Shown: positions 45,505-59,130, counted from the first letter of the stretch. The stretch: DNA of 64,000 bases from Alviniconcha marisindica (GCA_018857735.1 JABMCL010002848.1:132501-196500); one strand, 5' to 3'. A program made the numbers and translations. The notes: generated by a model not told the origin, from the letters alone.

Positions 45505-45905
45505 TTAGGATGGCGGGGTTGTTGTTGTTGTTGTTGTTCAACGTCAATGAACATTCTGATGTTTTTAGGATGGCAGGGGTTGCTGTTGTTGTTGTTGTTG
45601 TTGTTCAACGTCAATGAACATTCTGATGTTTTTAGAATGGCGGGGGTTGTTGTTGTTGTTGTTCAACGTCAATGAACATTCTGGTGTTTTTAGAATGGCG
45701 GGGGTTGTTGTTGTTGTTCAATGTCAATGAACATTCTGGCGTTTTTAGGATGGCGGTGGTTGTTGTTGTTGTTAGTGTTGTTGTTGTTCAACGTCAGCGA
45801 ACATTCTAGTGTGCTTAGGATGGTGGGGGTTGTTGTTGTTGTTGTTGTTCAACGTCAGTCAACATTCTGGTGTTTTTAAGATGGCGGAGGTTGTTGTTAC
45901 ACATC
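45505..45905 (+). repeat. ~65-bp minisatellite, ~6 copies, with internal (GTT)n
   Basis: Each unit contains TTTTTAGGATGGCGGGGGTT, a (GTT)n stretch of variable length, and CAACGTCAATGAACATTCTG. Length differences between units come from the inner (GTT)n. Confidence 0.94.
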
Positions 45906-46479
45906 AGTGAACAGTCTAGAGTGTCCAGTATGTGGTTTTTAAAGTGGGCACACCTGTAGCACACGCGTGTTGTGTGTGTGTATGTGTATGTGTTTGTGTG
46001 TGTGTGTGTGTAGTGGTGCTGTGTGTGCGTGTGTTGTATGCTCGTGTTTGTGGCGTGTGCGTGTGAATGAATGTGAGTTTGTGTTGTGTGTGCGCGTGTG
46101 TTTCCTAAGTGTTTCTTACGTGTGTAACCGTGCGCCGGTATGTATTCTTAGCAGGAAGTGGAAGAACAAGGGAGATAAAGTTTCAACAGCTGTTGATTTT
46201 ATATATGTAATGTGTTCTTTGATGTTTATTTTTCATGCTTTGTTGTTGCTGTTGTTTTAGCTTTTATTACTGGCCCTGCAGTGTGGGCCCAAACTTTTTT
46301 TTACCGCTCTGGGTGTGTTGCGTCGTCTTCAGCAATATGAAACCCCAATTTTTGTTCTTTCTTTTGTGTTGTTGTTGTTGTTGATCGCTTTTGTATAGCG
46401 CTATTCTCCGCTCTCGAACAGACTCACTGCGCTCGCATGTGATTCTACATGAGTGACTAGCTTTTTTATAGCGCGTTTT

Positions 46480-46835
46480 TGAATATCCACCGAAGTGGTG
46501 TACTTGCATGGCTGGTGCCACATAAAACTGCTGCCGTCTCGGCGCAAGTTCTGTGTACACCGTACAACCATGCACCGTGTCGCTTCATGCAAAGCCACAT
46601 ACATAAGGTGTATGCGTGTTCAGCTGTAACCTGCCACCTGCACTTTCGGCAGAATGACCGGGATCTTTTACGTGCTACTGCGGTAACACGGGGGTGGAGC
46701 GGGTACCGAAATAAGAGTCAGCACAGAAAGTCGACCCTGGAGACGAAAATTCTCCCGCTGCTCCAGCAGGGATTCGAACCCGCGATCTTTCAATCACGAG
46801 TCCTGCGCTCAGTGGTTATATAGCCATGCGACCTT
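46480..46835 (-). mobile_element. tRNA-derived SINE, family A, copy 2
   Basis: Read on the minus strand: head with GCGGGTTCGAATCCCTG (a perfect B box), GACTCGTGATTGAAAGATC before it, then GATCCCGGTCATTCTGCC and ending near CACCACTTCGGTGGATATTC. It aligns along its length with 3813-4197 on the plus strand. Confidence 0.85.
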
Positions 46836-46879
46836 AAACGAACAAGAAAGGTTTTGCTGTTACCTCAACTCAGGTCGAT

Positions 46880-47035
46880 ATATCCGAGGGGCAAGACGCT
46901 CAGTCCATCACTCTGAGACCGAAGAAAAGGAGCGGGAAAGGTAACTGGCTTCATCGGCCTGGACTAACCCTCAGTCTCTCGATGGTATAGGCCACTGTAT
47001 CTTAACCACTCTGCAACATCGTCTAGGCTATTGTC
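46880..47035 (-). mobile_element. Possible further tRNA-like SINE head
   Basis: On the minus strand GTTGCAGAGTGGTTAAGATA resembles a tRNA A-box region, and CTGAGGGTTAGTCCAGG about 35 bases on is a weak B box. Only one copy is present here, so the call is weak. Confidence 0.35.
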
Positions 47036-48060
47036 TTCCGTGAATACGAGGCAAGCGCCACCATATACCCGGTGCCGACAGTTTACAGGTCACCTACACG
47101 CAAGAAGAGAAGGATTAATTAAAAGAGTAATTATTCATTACATGGCTCACTAAACCAACACAGCCGATATCCAAAAGCGGAAAAAGCCGTTAAGATGAAC
47201 ACTCTAGACCACAAGCGACTGTCAGAGTACAGACAACCGATTAAATACTTAAGGCATACACACAATTAGGAGCTTAAAATATCACGTGATCGAGTTTTAG
47301 TCCCGTTGAACCTACAAGATGTGCTGAATTGACTGCTGAGCTGCGTTCGCCTTTGTCAACAACTTTTCGTCGCTGAATTGCTAGTCTAAAGCCATTATGC
47401 CGGGCAAAAAGTTTGTTTTGTTGTTGTTTACGTACCCACTGAATTAAAAATGTTCACATCACTTAACTTGTGTGTGCTTTGGTCATAGGTGGGAGATCAT
47501 AATTATTCGATGGTGTGTGTGTGTGTGTGTGTGTGCGTGCATACGTGCGTGTGTGGGTGGGTGGGGTGGGGGGACTGGGGGATGGGGGAAGCCCAAAATC
47601 TCCCGATTCGAATTCCACCATCACAATGCAATGGTAGGTCTACGGGTGTCTCTCTCTCTCTCTCTATATATATATGTCTGTGTGTGTGTGTGTGGGGGAG
47701 TGTGGAGGCGGGAGGGGGATCTGGTGTAGGGGAGGTGGGGGACGAGAGGCAAGTATCTGCAGACAACACACACACACACACAAACTCACACTATATTGTG
47801 AAAATACGACTTTATTCCGTTGTACACAACATTTCATACACGAAGGTCAAAGCAACCACGCTCCGATAACTGATATGCATCACAAACAAGACTTCACAAA
47901 CGAGTGAAAATAGATGTGTGCTATTTATGGTCAGTCCAAGATGGAAAATACGACTATTTTGCTTGATCGACTCTCATTCGCGACAATGTCAACTCTACAA
48001 CCGTCAACAAGCAACGAGCACTCGTTCTCCTTTGCGTAACTACAGCCCAAGGCAGACTAG
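47036..48060. other. No gene recognised
   Basis: Single-copy-looking sequence with short low-complexity tracts: GT/G-rich 47512-47595, (TC)n-(TA)n 47648-47675, GT/G-rich 47676-47735. Confidence 0.45.
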
Positions 48061-48179
48061 TGATGGGGCACAGGTTTCTCTCTCTCTCTCTCTGTGACTC
48101 TCACTCTCTCTCTATGACACTCTCTCTCTCTCCCGAGTTTTGGAGCATCTGATATACATGTGTATGTGTAGTATTAGTA

Positions 48180-48312
48180 GAATTAGTCCCTCATGGGCGA
48201 GGGCTGGTTGTAAAAAGACCCTGTGTGTGTACTCCACTACTCTCGAAAAATGTTTATTCGTATTCTCTCTCTCTCCCTCTCTTGTTTCCATTCTGCCCCC
48301 CCCCCCCCCCCC
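48180..48312 (+). mobile_element. Retroelement 3' tail ending in (TC)n and poly-C
   Basis: CCCTCATGGGCGAGGGCTGG and GTAAAAAGACC match 22575-22620. The tail ends AAATGTTTATTCGTATTCTC and runs into CT repeats and then a C run at 48297-48312. Confidence 0.65.
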
Positions 48313-48419
48313 ACCCCTCCCCAACTTTCTTTTTTTGGTTGGGGGTGGGGGTGGGGGTGGGGGTCGTTTGTTCGTACAGCAGTCAGATGAATGCTACATT
48401 TACATAAAACCTTTATGAA

Positions 48420-48901
48420 CTTTTAATGCATTTCATAAACAGTTCTTTGCAACACACGTTTGAAAACTAAATCTTTCATGACATCTTCCTTAAAAAGAAA
48501 TAGAAATATTAGAAGAAGAAAAGAAAAAAAAGCACATTTGTATGGTTGGATTAAAAATAATTTAAAACAAAAAATAAATAAAAAATCTGGACATGCTGGG
48601 CAGCTGTGGGCACTCCCCTTTGCCAAGACCTTTCAGTCAACATCAAATCAGAACTGTGCAAGAATGGAAACATTCACCATGAACCTGTGTGCAGAATGCA
48701 TTCCTGCAGAACCCCCAAAACACAACAAGTATCAACTTAAGCAATTCCATCATGATCAGTGTGTATACATAAAGGTTTTAGTTCCAGCAGTGCACAATTG
48801 TGTACTATATGTATGCAGGTGTATCCATGGTGAAAGTATATATACATATATACTTCCTTTAATTTGTTCACTTTTCTTCTTTCTTTTTTATTTATTTATT
48901 T

Positions 48902-48947
<46 letters not shown>

Positions 48948-49190
48948 AGTGCATGCATGTGTAAAATTGCAGTAAGCATGCACATAAACTGGTCCTCACT
49001 TTTCTTTTTATGCAGGTGCGGCAGATAATGCACATTCCACATTATTATGCTTTTATCATTGACAACAGCATAAAAAATGTGTTCCAATGAAAATATGTTT
49101 TTTTAAAGAAATGAAGAAACCACACCACACAACACAAAAGTGTTCAACATCATGAAATAAGAACAAACAAAACAGGGAAGAAAAAAAATC
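48420..49190. other. AT-rich stretch, no gene recognised
   Basis: Non-repetitive apart from a (GT)n tract at about 48903-48944. It could belong to a long 3' region of the minus-strand ATP7 gene, but there is nothing decisive such as a clear poly-A signal plus cleavage context. Confidence 0.35.
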
Positions 49191-49214
49191 TTGTAGACAA
49201 AAACAACAACAAAG

Positions 49215-49243
49215 GAGAGAGAGAGGGGGGGGGGGGGGAGGGG

Positions 49244-49277
<34 letters not shown>

Positions 49278-49304
49278 AGAGGAGAGGAGAGAGAGGAGGA
49301 GGAG

Positions 49305-49362
<58 letters not shown>

Positions 49363-49465
49363 ACACACACACACAGAGACAGAGAGAGAGAGACAGAGAC
49401 ACAGAGAGAGACACAGAGACAGAGAGAGGGAGAGGGAGAGAAAGTGGGAGGGAGAGAGAGAGGGA

Positions 49466-49500
<35 letters not shown>

Positions 49501-49625
49501 GGGGAGAGGGAGGGAGAGACAGAGACAGAGAGACACAGAGAGAGAGACAGAGAGAGAGACAGAGAGAGAGACAGAGGGAGGGAGGGAGAGAGACAGAGAG
49601 AGAGAGACAGAGAGAGAGAGAGGAT
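49215..49625 (+). repeat. (GA)n / GACA-rich purine block
   Basis: Almost pure purine on plus apart from scattered C in GAGACAGAGA words and an (AC)n island near 49358-49375. Minus-strand Ser/Leu frames are artefacts. Confidence 0.94.
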
Positions 49626-49764
49626 GAAGAGAAGGGGGTGACCCAAAGGGAGGTGTTTGGAGGAAAGCCGCTACCCTCTCTTGTTTTCACATCAACAGTC
49701 GCCCCTGTCTTCTACCAACAGCCATGTCTGCTATAATTCCTCTCTTCTGCCCCTCTCCTAGACC

Positions 49765-50103
49765 GCGCGCACACATCCTCCCTCCCCCTCTCCCTTACCG
49801 CGCGCACACATCCTCCCTCCCCCTCTCCCTTACCGCGCGCACACATCCTCCCTCCCCCTCTCCCTTACCGCGCGCACACATCCTCCCTCCCCCCTCTCCT
49901 ACCCGCGCACACATCCTCCCTCCCCCCTCCCTCCCTCCCCCTCCTCTCCCCGCGCACACATCCTCCCTCCCTCCCTCCCTCTCTCTCTCCCTCTCCTACC
50001 CCCACACCCTCCTCCCCTCCCTCTCTCTCCTACCCCGCGCACACCCTCCCTCCCCTCCCTCTCTCTCCTACCCCGCGCACACCCTCCCTCCCTCTCTCTC
50101 CCC
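49765..50103 (+). repeat. ~35-bp minisatellite, ~9 copies
   Basis: Units contain CGCGCACACATCCTCCCTCC and a CTCTCCCTTAC variant; the right half decays to CT/CCCT-rich units. Confidence 0.93.
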
Positions 50104-50630
50104 TTGACTATGAAGTCAAATCAGAAACACCGTCCTGCTTGCTCTTTATCCTGGCTCACAACTGTTTACAAGGAAGGAGTAAGGTTAACTTTTTTCCCGT
50201 CGTCTCTCTGCAGCTTTTACCCTGCTTTTCCTGTTCCACACCTTTGGATCGTTCCACCGCTGGGTTATACACTCAAGAAAGACGTTGCTTACAAACCAGC
50301 AACATACGCCCCCCCCCCCCCAAATCCTCCCTCTGAAAATAAATAAATATCCAACTAATGCCACGAGAGCATGTCGGTCCATAGGTGCACAGCAAACTGA
50401 TCCACAGATTGTGCCAAAAGTAAAACGATTACAGGTCTGTAAAATGTTGCATACCGTTTTACAAGAAACGGATCCACAAGCCACGCAAAGCGGATGCAAA
50501 GAATCCTGATGCGGGGGACAACAACCAGAACCTGCAGCATGTCTTCCATCAAATCGTCCCATCTCTTTCTGCATCGGGCCTTCTTCACCCCTGCACCATT
50601 TGCAGAGCAAACTGGTCTCTGCTGAACAGG
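50104..50630. other. No gene recognised
   Basis: Single-copy-looking DNA between two minisatellites, with a C run near 50310-50321. Plus and minus frames lack recognisable domains. Confidence 0.4.
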
Positions 50631-50639
50631 TTCTCGTTC

Positions 50640-51945
50640 ACAATGCAAACTGCCAGGTCAATAATGCACGGGTTCTTTTTCACAGTGCAGACAGCTAGGT
50701 CTGATAATGCCCGGGTTCTTTTTCACAGTGCAGACAGGTCTGATACTGAAACAGGTTCTTTTTCACAGTGCAGACAGGTCTGATACTGAAACAGGTTCTT
50801 GTTCACAGTGCAGACAGGTCTGATACTGAAACAGGTTCTTGTTCACAGTGCAGACAGGTCTGATACTGAAACAGGTTCTTTTTCACAGTGCAGACAGGTC
50901 TGATACTGAAACAGGTTCTTTTTCACAGTGCAGACAGGTCTGATACTGAAACAGGTTCTTGTTCACAGTGCAGACAGGTCTGATACTGAAACAGGTTCTT
51001 GTTCACAGTGCAGACAGGTCTGATACTGAAACAGGTTCTTGTTCACAGTGCAGACAGGTCTGATACTGAAACAGGTTCTTGTTCACAGTGCAGACAGGTC
51101 TGACACTGAAACAGGTTCTTGTTCACAGTGCAGACAGGTCTGATAATGACACGGGTTCTTGTTTTACAGTGCAGACAGGTCTGATACTGAAACAGGTTCT
51201 TTTTCACAGTGCAGACAGGTCTGATACTGAAACAGGTTCTTGTTCACAGTGCAGACAGGTCTGATACTGAAACAGGTTCTTGTTCACAGTGCAGACAGGG
51301 CTGATACTGAAACAGGTTCTTGTTCACAGTGCAGACAGGTCTGATACTGAAACAGGTTCTTTTTCACAGTGCAGACAGGTCTGATACTGAAACAGGTTCT
51401 TGTTCACAGTGCAGACAGGTCTGATACTGAAACAGGTTCTTGTTCACAGTGCAGACAGGTCTGATACTGAAACAGGTTCTTGTTCACAGTGCAGACAGGT
51501 CTGATACTGAAACAGGTTCTTGTTCACAGTGCAGACAGGTCTGATAATGCAGGTTCTTGGGGTTCACAGTGCAGACAGGTCTGATACTGAAACAGGTTCT
51601 TGTTCACAGTGCAGACAGGTCTGATACTGAAACAGGTTCTTGTTCACAGTGCAGACAGGTCTGATAATGCACAGGTTCTTTTTCACAGTGCAGACAGGTC
51701 TGATACTGAAACAGGTTCTTTTTCACAGTGCAGACAGGTCTGATACTGAAACAGGTTCTTGTTCACAATGCAAACAGCCAGGTCTCATAATGCACAGGTT
51801 CTTTCTCACAGTGCAAACAGGTCTCATAATTCCATAAATACTTTTTTTACAATGCAACAGGTCTCATACTGAAACAGGTTCTTGTTCACAATGCAAACAG
51901 ATCTCATAATTCCACAAGTTCTTTTTCACAAAGCAAACAGGTTTA
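50640..51945 (+). repeat. 40-bp minisatellite, ~32 copies
   Basis: The unit contains GGTTCTTGTTCACAGTGCAG and ACAGGTCTGATACTGAAACA. Copies are nearly identical, differing mostly by CTTG/CTTT. Both edges decay (for example CAATGCAAACAGCCAGGTCT at each end). Frames are not kept because 40 is not a multiple of three. Confidence 0.97.
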
Positions 51946-52620
51946 ACCCTCAAATATGACAATAAATTAATCTTGACTCTTGATTAGAATTTCCTGCACA
52001 CACACACACACACACACACATACACTGTACAGCAGTGTTCTTTTTCCATGTGGGATGTTGTTGTTGTTGTTTTGCTGTTGTTGTTGTTGTTGTTTTGGGA
52101 GGTGTTGGGGAGGCAAGATTGTGAAGTATTCCTCCATACACCAAGACACCCCATGGACATTGTAGGCAGCACAGAAAAGTCTCAAATGCCCTAGAATCCC
52201 AGAGGACCCATAACAAGAGAATTTGACTCCTGACCCGATTACCATCTGACTACAAACCACAGCAAAATCCCATGCCTGCAAATACACACCAGTACCTCAA
52301 AGTGCCAACGTGAACCCCCCCCCCCTCCCCCCCACTAAATACACACACACACATCACAATAACAGCACTGTTCTTTGCCTCAGGTCAGCTATTTCCACTT
52401 GTTTGGTCGGATTCAGCCACACATTCTGGGTCTGTCCTAAAGGAGTGCAGTATTTTGACCAGGACCTGGAGTATACATGTGGTTTCTGTACACACTGTAA
52501 AATGAAGTGAAGTGATAGGATGAATATAAGTGGACGAAGGCTGAACCATACATGATGAACATTATTAATTATTTATGTATAATAATGAACAGTAACTTGA
52601 ATACGTCCCTAAATAAACAT
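51946..52620. other. No gene recognised
   Basis: Contains a (CA)n tract near 51997-52020, GTT-rich sequence near 52057-52094 and C runs near 52313-52333. Confidence 0.4.
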
Positions 52621-52624
52621 GTGG

Positions 52625-53565
52625 TTTTCACATACAGTCATATTTCACATACACTGTCATATTTCACATACACTGTCATATCTGATCTAACATACACTGT
52701 CATATTTCACACACTGTCATATTTCACATACACTGTCACATTTCACATTTGACATACGCCACCATATTACACATACACAGGCATGTTTGATATACATTGT
52801 CATATTTGACATACACTGTCATATTTCACATACACTAACATACACTGTCATATTTCACATACACTAACATACATTGTCATATTTCACATACACTGTCACA
52901 TTTCACATTTTACATACACCATCATATTACAATACACATGCATATTTCACATACACTGTCACATTTCACATATGCTAACATACACTGTCATATTTCATAT
53001 ACGCTGTCATATTTCACATACACTAACGTACATACACTGTCATATTTCACATACACTAACATACATACACTGTCATATTTCACATACACTGTCATATTTC
53101 ACATACACTACCTTACACTGTCATATTTCACATACACTAACAAAAAAAGTAACATACACTGTCATATTTCACATACACTAACATCCACTGTCATATTTCA
53201 CATACACTAACATACACTGTCATATTTCACATACACTACCTTACACTGTCATATTTCACATACACTAACATACACTGTCATATTTCACATACACTAACAT
53301 ACACTGTCATATTTCACATACACTACCTTACACTGTCATATTTCACATACACTAACATACACTGTCATATTTCACATACACTAACATACACTGTCATATT
53401 TCACATACACTACCTTACACTGTCATATTTCACATACACTACCTTACACTGTCATATTTCACATACACTACACATACACTGTCATATTTCACATACACTA
53501 CCTTACACTGTCATATTTCACATACACTACCTTACACTGTCATATTTCACATACCCTGACATAAG
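52625..53565 (+). repeat. 19-bp minisatellite with 29-bp higher-order units
   Basis: The basic unit is CACATACACTGTCATATTT. Much of the array alternates it with CATACACTAA or CATACACTACCTTA inserts. A few TTTGACATAC and TTACATACACC variants occur in the left half. Confidence 0.96.
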
Positions 53566-54985
53566 TGGTGCAGATGAATAGCAGCAGAGGTGCAGAAAAG
53601 GAAGGGTGCAATGCAGCATGTATATAATAACAATACATAGATTTTCTTTAGCGTTATTCCCTGCTAAGTGTGCTCAACGTGCTTACTGACACACACGTTC
53701 ACATATCAGTTAAATTCAGTAACATTTTATACACCTGTAAACATGTAACATAATAATACATATTACATACATTACAATAATACACAAGAGGTACATAAAA
53801 AACGTCAAACAACTGTACTAACCTACATACAGAGGTAGCCCTCAATTTCTCATTCTCTTTCCCCATTTCTCTCTCACCCACTCTCTCTCCCTCCCCTCCC
53901 ACTCTCCTTCCCCCCCCCCCCCCCCCCCCCCCATCTCTCCAGAAACAATCATGAAACAACTCTACACATGTAGATGTTTATCATTATAATCATCGTCATT
54001 ATTTATCATCATCATCATCATTATTATTATGTATCATCATCATTATTATTATTATTACCATAATCATAAAATCATTATTATGTATACTTTGGGCATGTTA
54101 TTTTGACAGACATGTCAAATGCTGATATATTTCTCCAGCATCAGAGCCTCAGAACGTTCCAGACAGGAGCCAATAGGGATGAAATCAGAAGGCACCATAA
54201 CGACAAAGGAAGAGAAAGTCCTCTAATTCCTTCACCTCTTGTCAAATTCTTAACTCTCTCATTTTGGTACATCTCAACTTTAATCTCCACCTGGTATGAC
54301 TGCAGGAAAGTCCTCAAATTCCTTCACCTCTGATCAAATTCTTAACCCTCTCATCTTGGTACATCTCCGTGTTAATCTCCACTTCCTATGACCGCACTAC
54401 ATATAAGTACATGTACAATAAATTCATTTCGTTTATCAGTATGTCAGTCATCATTTCAGTAAGATATATATATTATACAAAAATTGCGAATTGATGGATA
54501 GACAGTACAAAATGGTCAAAACTGAAAAACAGCAACATTTGGAACATGTGAAATCCTGAACCACGTGCTAACTTCATTGTCAACTCAACACACAAAATCA
54601 ATATTACAAACTTGATAGACTGAATGAACATAAACAGACCATTCACATAAATAAATTGAGATGGAAAATATATATATATATATACAAAACCCCTATTGCA
54701 ACACACGATATATATTATCCACAAAACCACTGTCTGTGCTGACTGCCTACACAAGCAGAAAAAAGCGCAAAAGGAGAAGGCAACGTCGCCACCTTTCCAA
54801 CCAAATGTAACCCAACAAACGAAAAGAGTAACCAAATGAAGACTGCACATCAGTAACATATCCTGGCAGATTGCTACCGGTCCTGCTATCTCTGAGGAAA
54901 AGTAACAAACAACACAAACTGGGAACAAAAGGGTGCAGGTGGGGACATAACACGATTACCATCCAGTGCAAAGAGAAATAGACTT
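53566..54985. other. AT-rich stretch, no gene recognised
   Basis: Holds a C run at about 53911-53932, ATC/ATT trinucleotides at about 53995-54060 and an imperfect ~125-bp duplication (GTCCTCTAATTCCTTCACCT near 54218 and GTCCTCAAATTCCTTCACCT near 54311). Confidence 0.45.
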
Positions 54986-54989
54986 GCAA

Positions 54990-55250
54990 GCAACTCAACT
55001 TGTCAAGCGCAATGTGAAAACCGTGAAACAAAATACAACACAACAATGGGCCAAATCAACACTAAGCAGCATTTCAATTCCCTGGGCCAGTGTCTCAAAC
55101 AAAACAAAACAAAAGGCAACAAGCCAAATCAACAGTATGTATTTCAATTTCCTGGGCCAACGTCTCAAACAAAACAAAACAAAAGGCAACAAGCCAAATC
55201 AACAGTATGCATCTCAATTTCCTGGGCCAACGTCTCAAACAAAACTCACA
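54990..55250 (+). repeat. 70-bp minisatellite, ~3 copies
   Basis: Units contain GGCAACAAGCCAAATCAACA and CAATTTCCTGGGCCAACGTC; the first copy is diverged. Confidence 0.93.
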
Positions 55251-56640
55251 GTGGCTCTCCTTACCACCTCGTCCTTCTAATCATGATTACAACGCTTCCT
55301 GGTCTCTGCACGGCTTTAGCTACACAAGACAAACAAATGGCTTTAGCTACGCAAGACAAACAAAGTTGACAGGTGGGCTATGAATGCACTTTTCAAAACG
55401 TAACTCATTTTACATATACATTTGTACTATATTATATGAATAATAACGATAAAGCAGTACTTATATGGTGCAAATCCTCAAGCTCTATGTGCCTCAAACA
55501 TCAAAAATAATAAATAATAATAATACATTTCTCAGTGCCCTACCTAACCAAAAATGTCAACAGCTGAAGGAGTGTACAAAGTAATACACGGCAATAATCA
55601 TTATAATGACATGCTACAATGTGAAGCTAAAACTTACATTAGTATAAACATTTATTTACATACAAATTATTCATCCATTTATTTCCTAATGCACACACAC
55701 ATGCTCACATGCATGCACGCACGCACACACACACACACAAACACCTGTGTGTGCATGAACACACCGACACAGGCAGGTTAACAGAAAGTAGGGAGGGGGG
55801 CTGTATGATTGGCAGCTGAAACAAAACAATTAGGAGTTTGGTCTGTGGGCTGTGTGGAATAGTGCGGTTTTGAGTCAAGCTTTGAAATGGGGTTATGTTG
55901 GAGCGTAGCGTACTGAGCAGGAAGGTTTGTTCCATGCGACAGGGCCCAGTTGGGAAAAAGCAAGGTGCCCTCGGAACGTTTTGTTTTATGTTTTAGAATC
56001 CAAAAAGTGGGTGTCAGCTGAGGAATGCAATGCATGGGATGGGATGTAAAGGAGAAGTAGGTCAGACAAGTAAGGCGGGGCAGTTTTGGAGACTATATCA
56101 TAGCATGTATAATCACACTAATTATACCAGTACAATACTAATATTTATAACACTAGCAACAGAAACTAAAAACAACTGAAAACCCAAATACCAAACAAGC
56201 AAAAAAACATACTTGTACATGCCCACAATATTATATCAATGGATAAAATAGTAATACTAATACAGAATAACTCAAACTTAAATTCAGATTTTTTAAACAT
56301 TTTTTTAAAATACTGCTAGTGCTTCAGGGTCTATGTTTGAAGCAGATCATAAAAAAATATTTTAAAAAGGCCCACCAAAGCCCCACACAAACCAAGAGCA
56401 AATCAGCTGTACACTATAGAAGCACTCTCTGCCTGCAACTCTATATTCCTCGCTCTTCTGCTGAAGCATAGGTGTATAATTGTATTCCATGAATTCAAAG
56501 CGGTACATCTTTGTCTCTTGTAGAAATGGCATGAGCTGTCTTCACATAGTGTTTGCTTGTGTACCCAGCTGAAAGTATGAATCCAAGTAGATTAAATGTA
56601 TTAAACCAGCTCTAGGCCAACCTGGAGAAACTAGAACAGT
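55251..56640. other. AT-rich stretch, no gene recognised
   Basis: Only a small CA tract (55724-55739) and a 27-bp direct repeat (GGCTTTAGCTACACAAGACA, about 55310 and 55338) were seen. The G-rich stretch 55775-56070 could be a dispersed repeat but has no second copy here. Confidence 0.4.
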
Positions 56641-57440
56641 TTAGAGCAGTTTCTCTAACCACAGAGCTTCCAAAACAGAGCTCAGGGTTTCTCTCACCAT
56701 AGAGCTTCCACAACAAAGCTTGTTTTTTTTCTAACCATAGAGCCTCCACAACAGAGCTTGGGGTTTTCCTGCCCATAGAGCTTCCACAACAAAGCTTGGG
56801 GGGTTTCTAACCATAGAGCCTCCACAAAAGAGCTTGGGGTTTTCCTGCCCATAGAGCTTCCACAACAAAGCTTGGTTTTTTTCCAACCATAGAGCCTCCA
56901 CAACAGAGCTTGGGGTTTTCCTAACCATAGAGCTTCCACAACAAAGCCTGTTTTTTTTCTAACCATAGAGCCTCCACAACAGAGCTTGGGGTTTTCCTAA
57001 CCATAGAGCTTCCACAACAAAGCTTAGGGTTTTCCTAAACATAGAGTTTCCACAAAAAAGCTTGGGTTTTTCCTAACCATAGAGCTTCCACAACAAAGCT
57101 TGGGTTTTTCCTAACCATAGAGCTTCCACAACAAAGCTTGGTTTTTTTCTAACCATAGAGCTTCCACAACAAAGCTTGGTTTTTTTCTAACCATAGAGCT
57201 TCCACAATAAAGCTTGGTTTTTTTCTAACCATAGAGCTTCCACAACAAAGCTTGTTGTTTTTTTAACCATAAAGCTTCCACAACAGAGCTTGGGTTTTTT
57301 CTAACCATAGAGCTTCCACAACAGAGCTTGGGGGTTTTCTAACCATAGAGCTTCCAGAACAGAGCTTGGGGTTTTTCTAACCACAGAACTTCCAAGCCAG
57401 AGCTCAGGGTTTTTCTAACCATAGAGCTTGCAAAAGAGCT
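56640..57440 (+). repeat. ~38-bp minisatellite, ~20 copies
   Basis: The unit contains ACCATAGAGCTTCCACAACA and AAGCTTGG followed by a variable T or G/T run. The T-run length accounts for most unit length variation. Confidence 0.95.
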
Positions 57441-57487
57441 CAGGGGTACGGGCTGAGAAATGGCTTGATATTTCTCACCAAAAAAAA

Positions 57488-57825
57488 AATTAAATAGTTT
57501 TTCTTTTAGTTTTTTTTGTTGTTGTGTGTGTGTGTGTGTGTGTTTAACTGTGTTTTAGACTTTTTTGCTCCAGTTGTTTTTCACTGCTATTTTTTTCATT
57601 TCCGTTGCAATCGCTGTCTGGTTTTATATGTGTTGTTGTTGTATTATTATTATTTTATTAATTGTTGTTTTTATTTTTACTGATGCTGTATTTGTCTATA
57701 TCCTTCTGTAATAATATTTAACTGTGAATGTCTTGGTTATTAGCAGTAGCAATGGCAGATATGTGAGTCGGCCTTTGTGCTAATACCTTCACCGTTGAGA
57801 AACAAAGTTCAATCAATCAATCAAT
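57488..57825 (+). mobile_element. 5'-truncated non-LTR element with (CAAT)n tail and target duplication
   Basis: Ends GAGAAACAAAGTTCAATCAA in a run of CAAT repeats, a common LINE tail. The sequence after the tail, CACCAAAAAAATTA, matches CACCAAAAAAAAAATTAA directly before the element at about 57476, giving a probable 14-bp or longer target duplication. There is no coding part, so it is a short truncated copy. Confidence 0.65.
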
Positions 57826-57829
57826 CACC

Positions 57830-59110
57830 AAAAAAATTATTGGTCCAGGGGACAAATGGATGGGCGGGACCAGTGGATGGGTGTGATGCACTGGTCTAGC
57901 GGTAATTTCAGCCGTCACAGACCATGGGACCGGTGGGAATATCAAGCCCTGTGCTGTTTCACCAGGGTGTTAACCCTATAGACGGGGCAAAGAATACCAC
58001 AAGGCCAACCCTCTCCCACAAGCGAACTGGAGGACCAACAAAGTGTGTGTACACTTCAGCCTGTGCAACAGACATTAACTGGTCTTAGTGCATATCCCTG
58101 CTACCGTTTCAATGTCTTCAACATGTCCACATATAAAAATGTGTATCTCGGGAAAATTGACACCCAAGTAATGGAACAAATCAAACTTTACCATTTTTCA
58201 TGTAGCAAAACGCTCTAAGTTTACTACCCTGGATTGCTCAAGTCTCACTGAACTTTAATTCCTGTGCTCTGGACAAAAGTTGATCAATCAACTTTAACTG
58301 ATAGTTTCTGAGGCTAGCATGTATGTTTGTAGATATATGTATATTTGTTGAGCAAGTTTCATGATGACAAAGGCTATCATGTGTTGACATGTGAAGACAT
58401 CAGACATGTGTTCTTTGTGATCCATAACCGGCAGTTTTCACCAACTCCCTGTGGCTGGGGATGTACGCTGACACACACATGCAGGTTGTCTTCAGTTCGC
58501 CTGCAGTCTATCATGCAAAGTAAAATGGCAATGTGTTTGCTAAAAGTGACACAAAATTATGTTACCATGCAGACTCTATCTACATCAGACCCCCAGACAC
58601 TATCGGCTGCAGGCTGTAACGAAAACAGAGTGAAAGCAAAGTGAGTACAGACAAAACTCAATGCAAAGTGAGTACAGACAATGCAAACAATACAACTACA
58701 AGACCCAAAAACCAAATCCAACAGATTTTTCCCCTCCCTGCCACTATAAGTACTGAAAAGTGGCTCTGGCTAAAATATAACATACACATTTATAAGGCAA
58801 CAAAATAGCAAATACACTCTAGCTAAATCAGGCTGTCATTAATTGATATCTTGAAAGTTCCCTGTGGCCTTGACCTTGAACACAGCAATCCAATATTTTC
58901 AATGAACATTTTGGTTTATAATGCTCTACCACCAAACTAAGTTTAAGAGTCAATAGTTCAGAAGATATACATAAAACAGTCATATTTTGATTGTATCAGC
59001 CATCAGTGTGACCTTCACCCTGAGGACAGAAACCTAATGCCACCTTCCTGCCTAAATATTCCAGTCATCTGCCCCAGTGTAGGACAACAAACGAAAATGA
59101 CAGAATAATT
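57830..59110. other. No gene recognised
   Basis: Non-tandem sequence. The stretch near 58850-59020, with CTGTGGCCTTGACCTTGAAC and GTGTGACCTTCACCCTGAGG, resembles a dispersed TGACCTTGACC repeat I associate with molluscs; no second copy in this window. Confidence 0.35.
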
Positions 59111-59130
59111 TACTTATTTTCGCACACATT

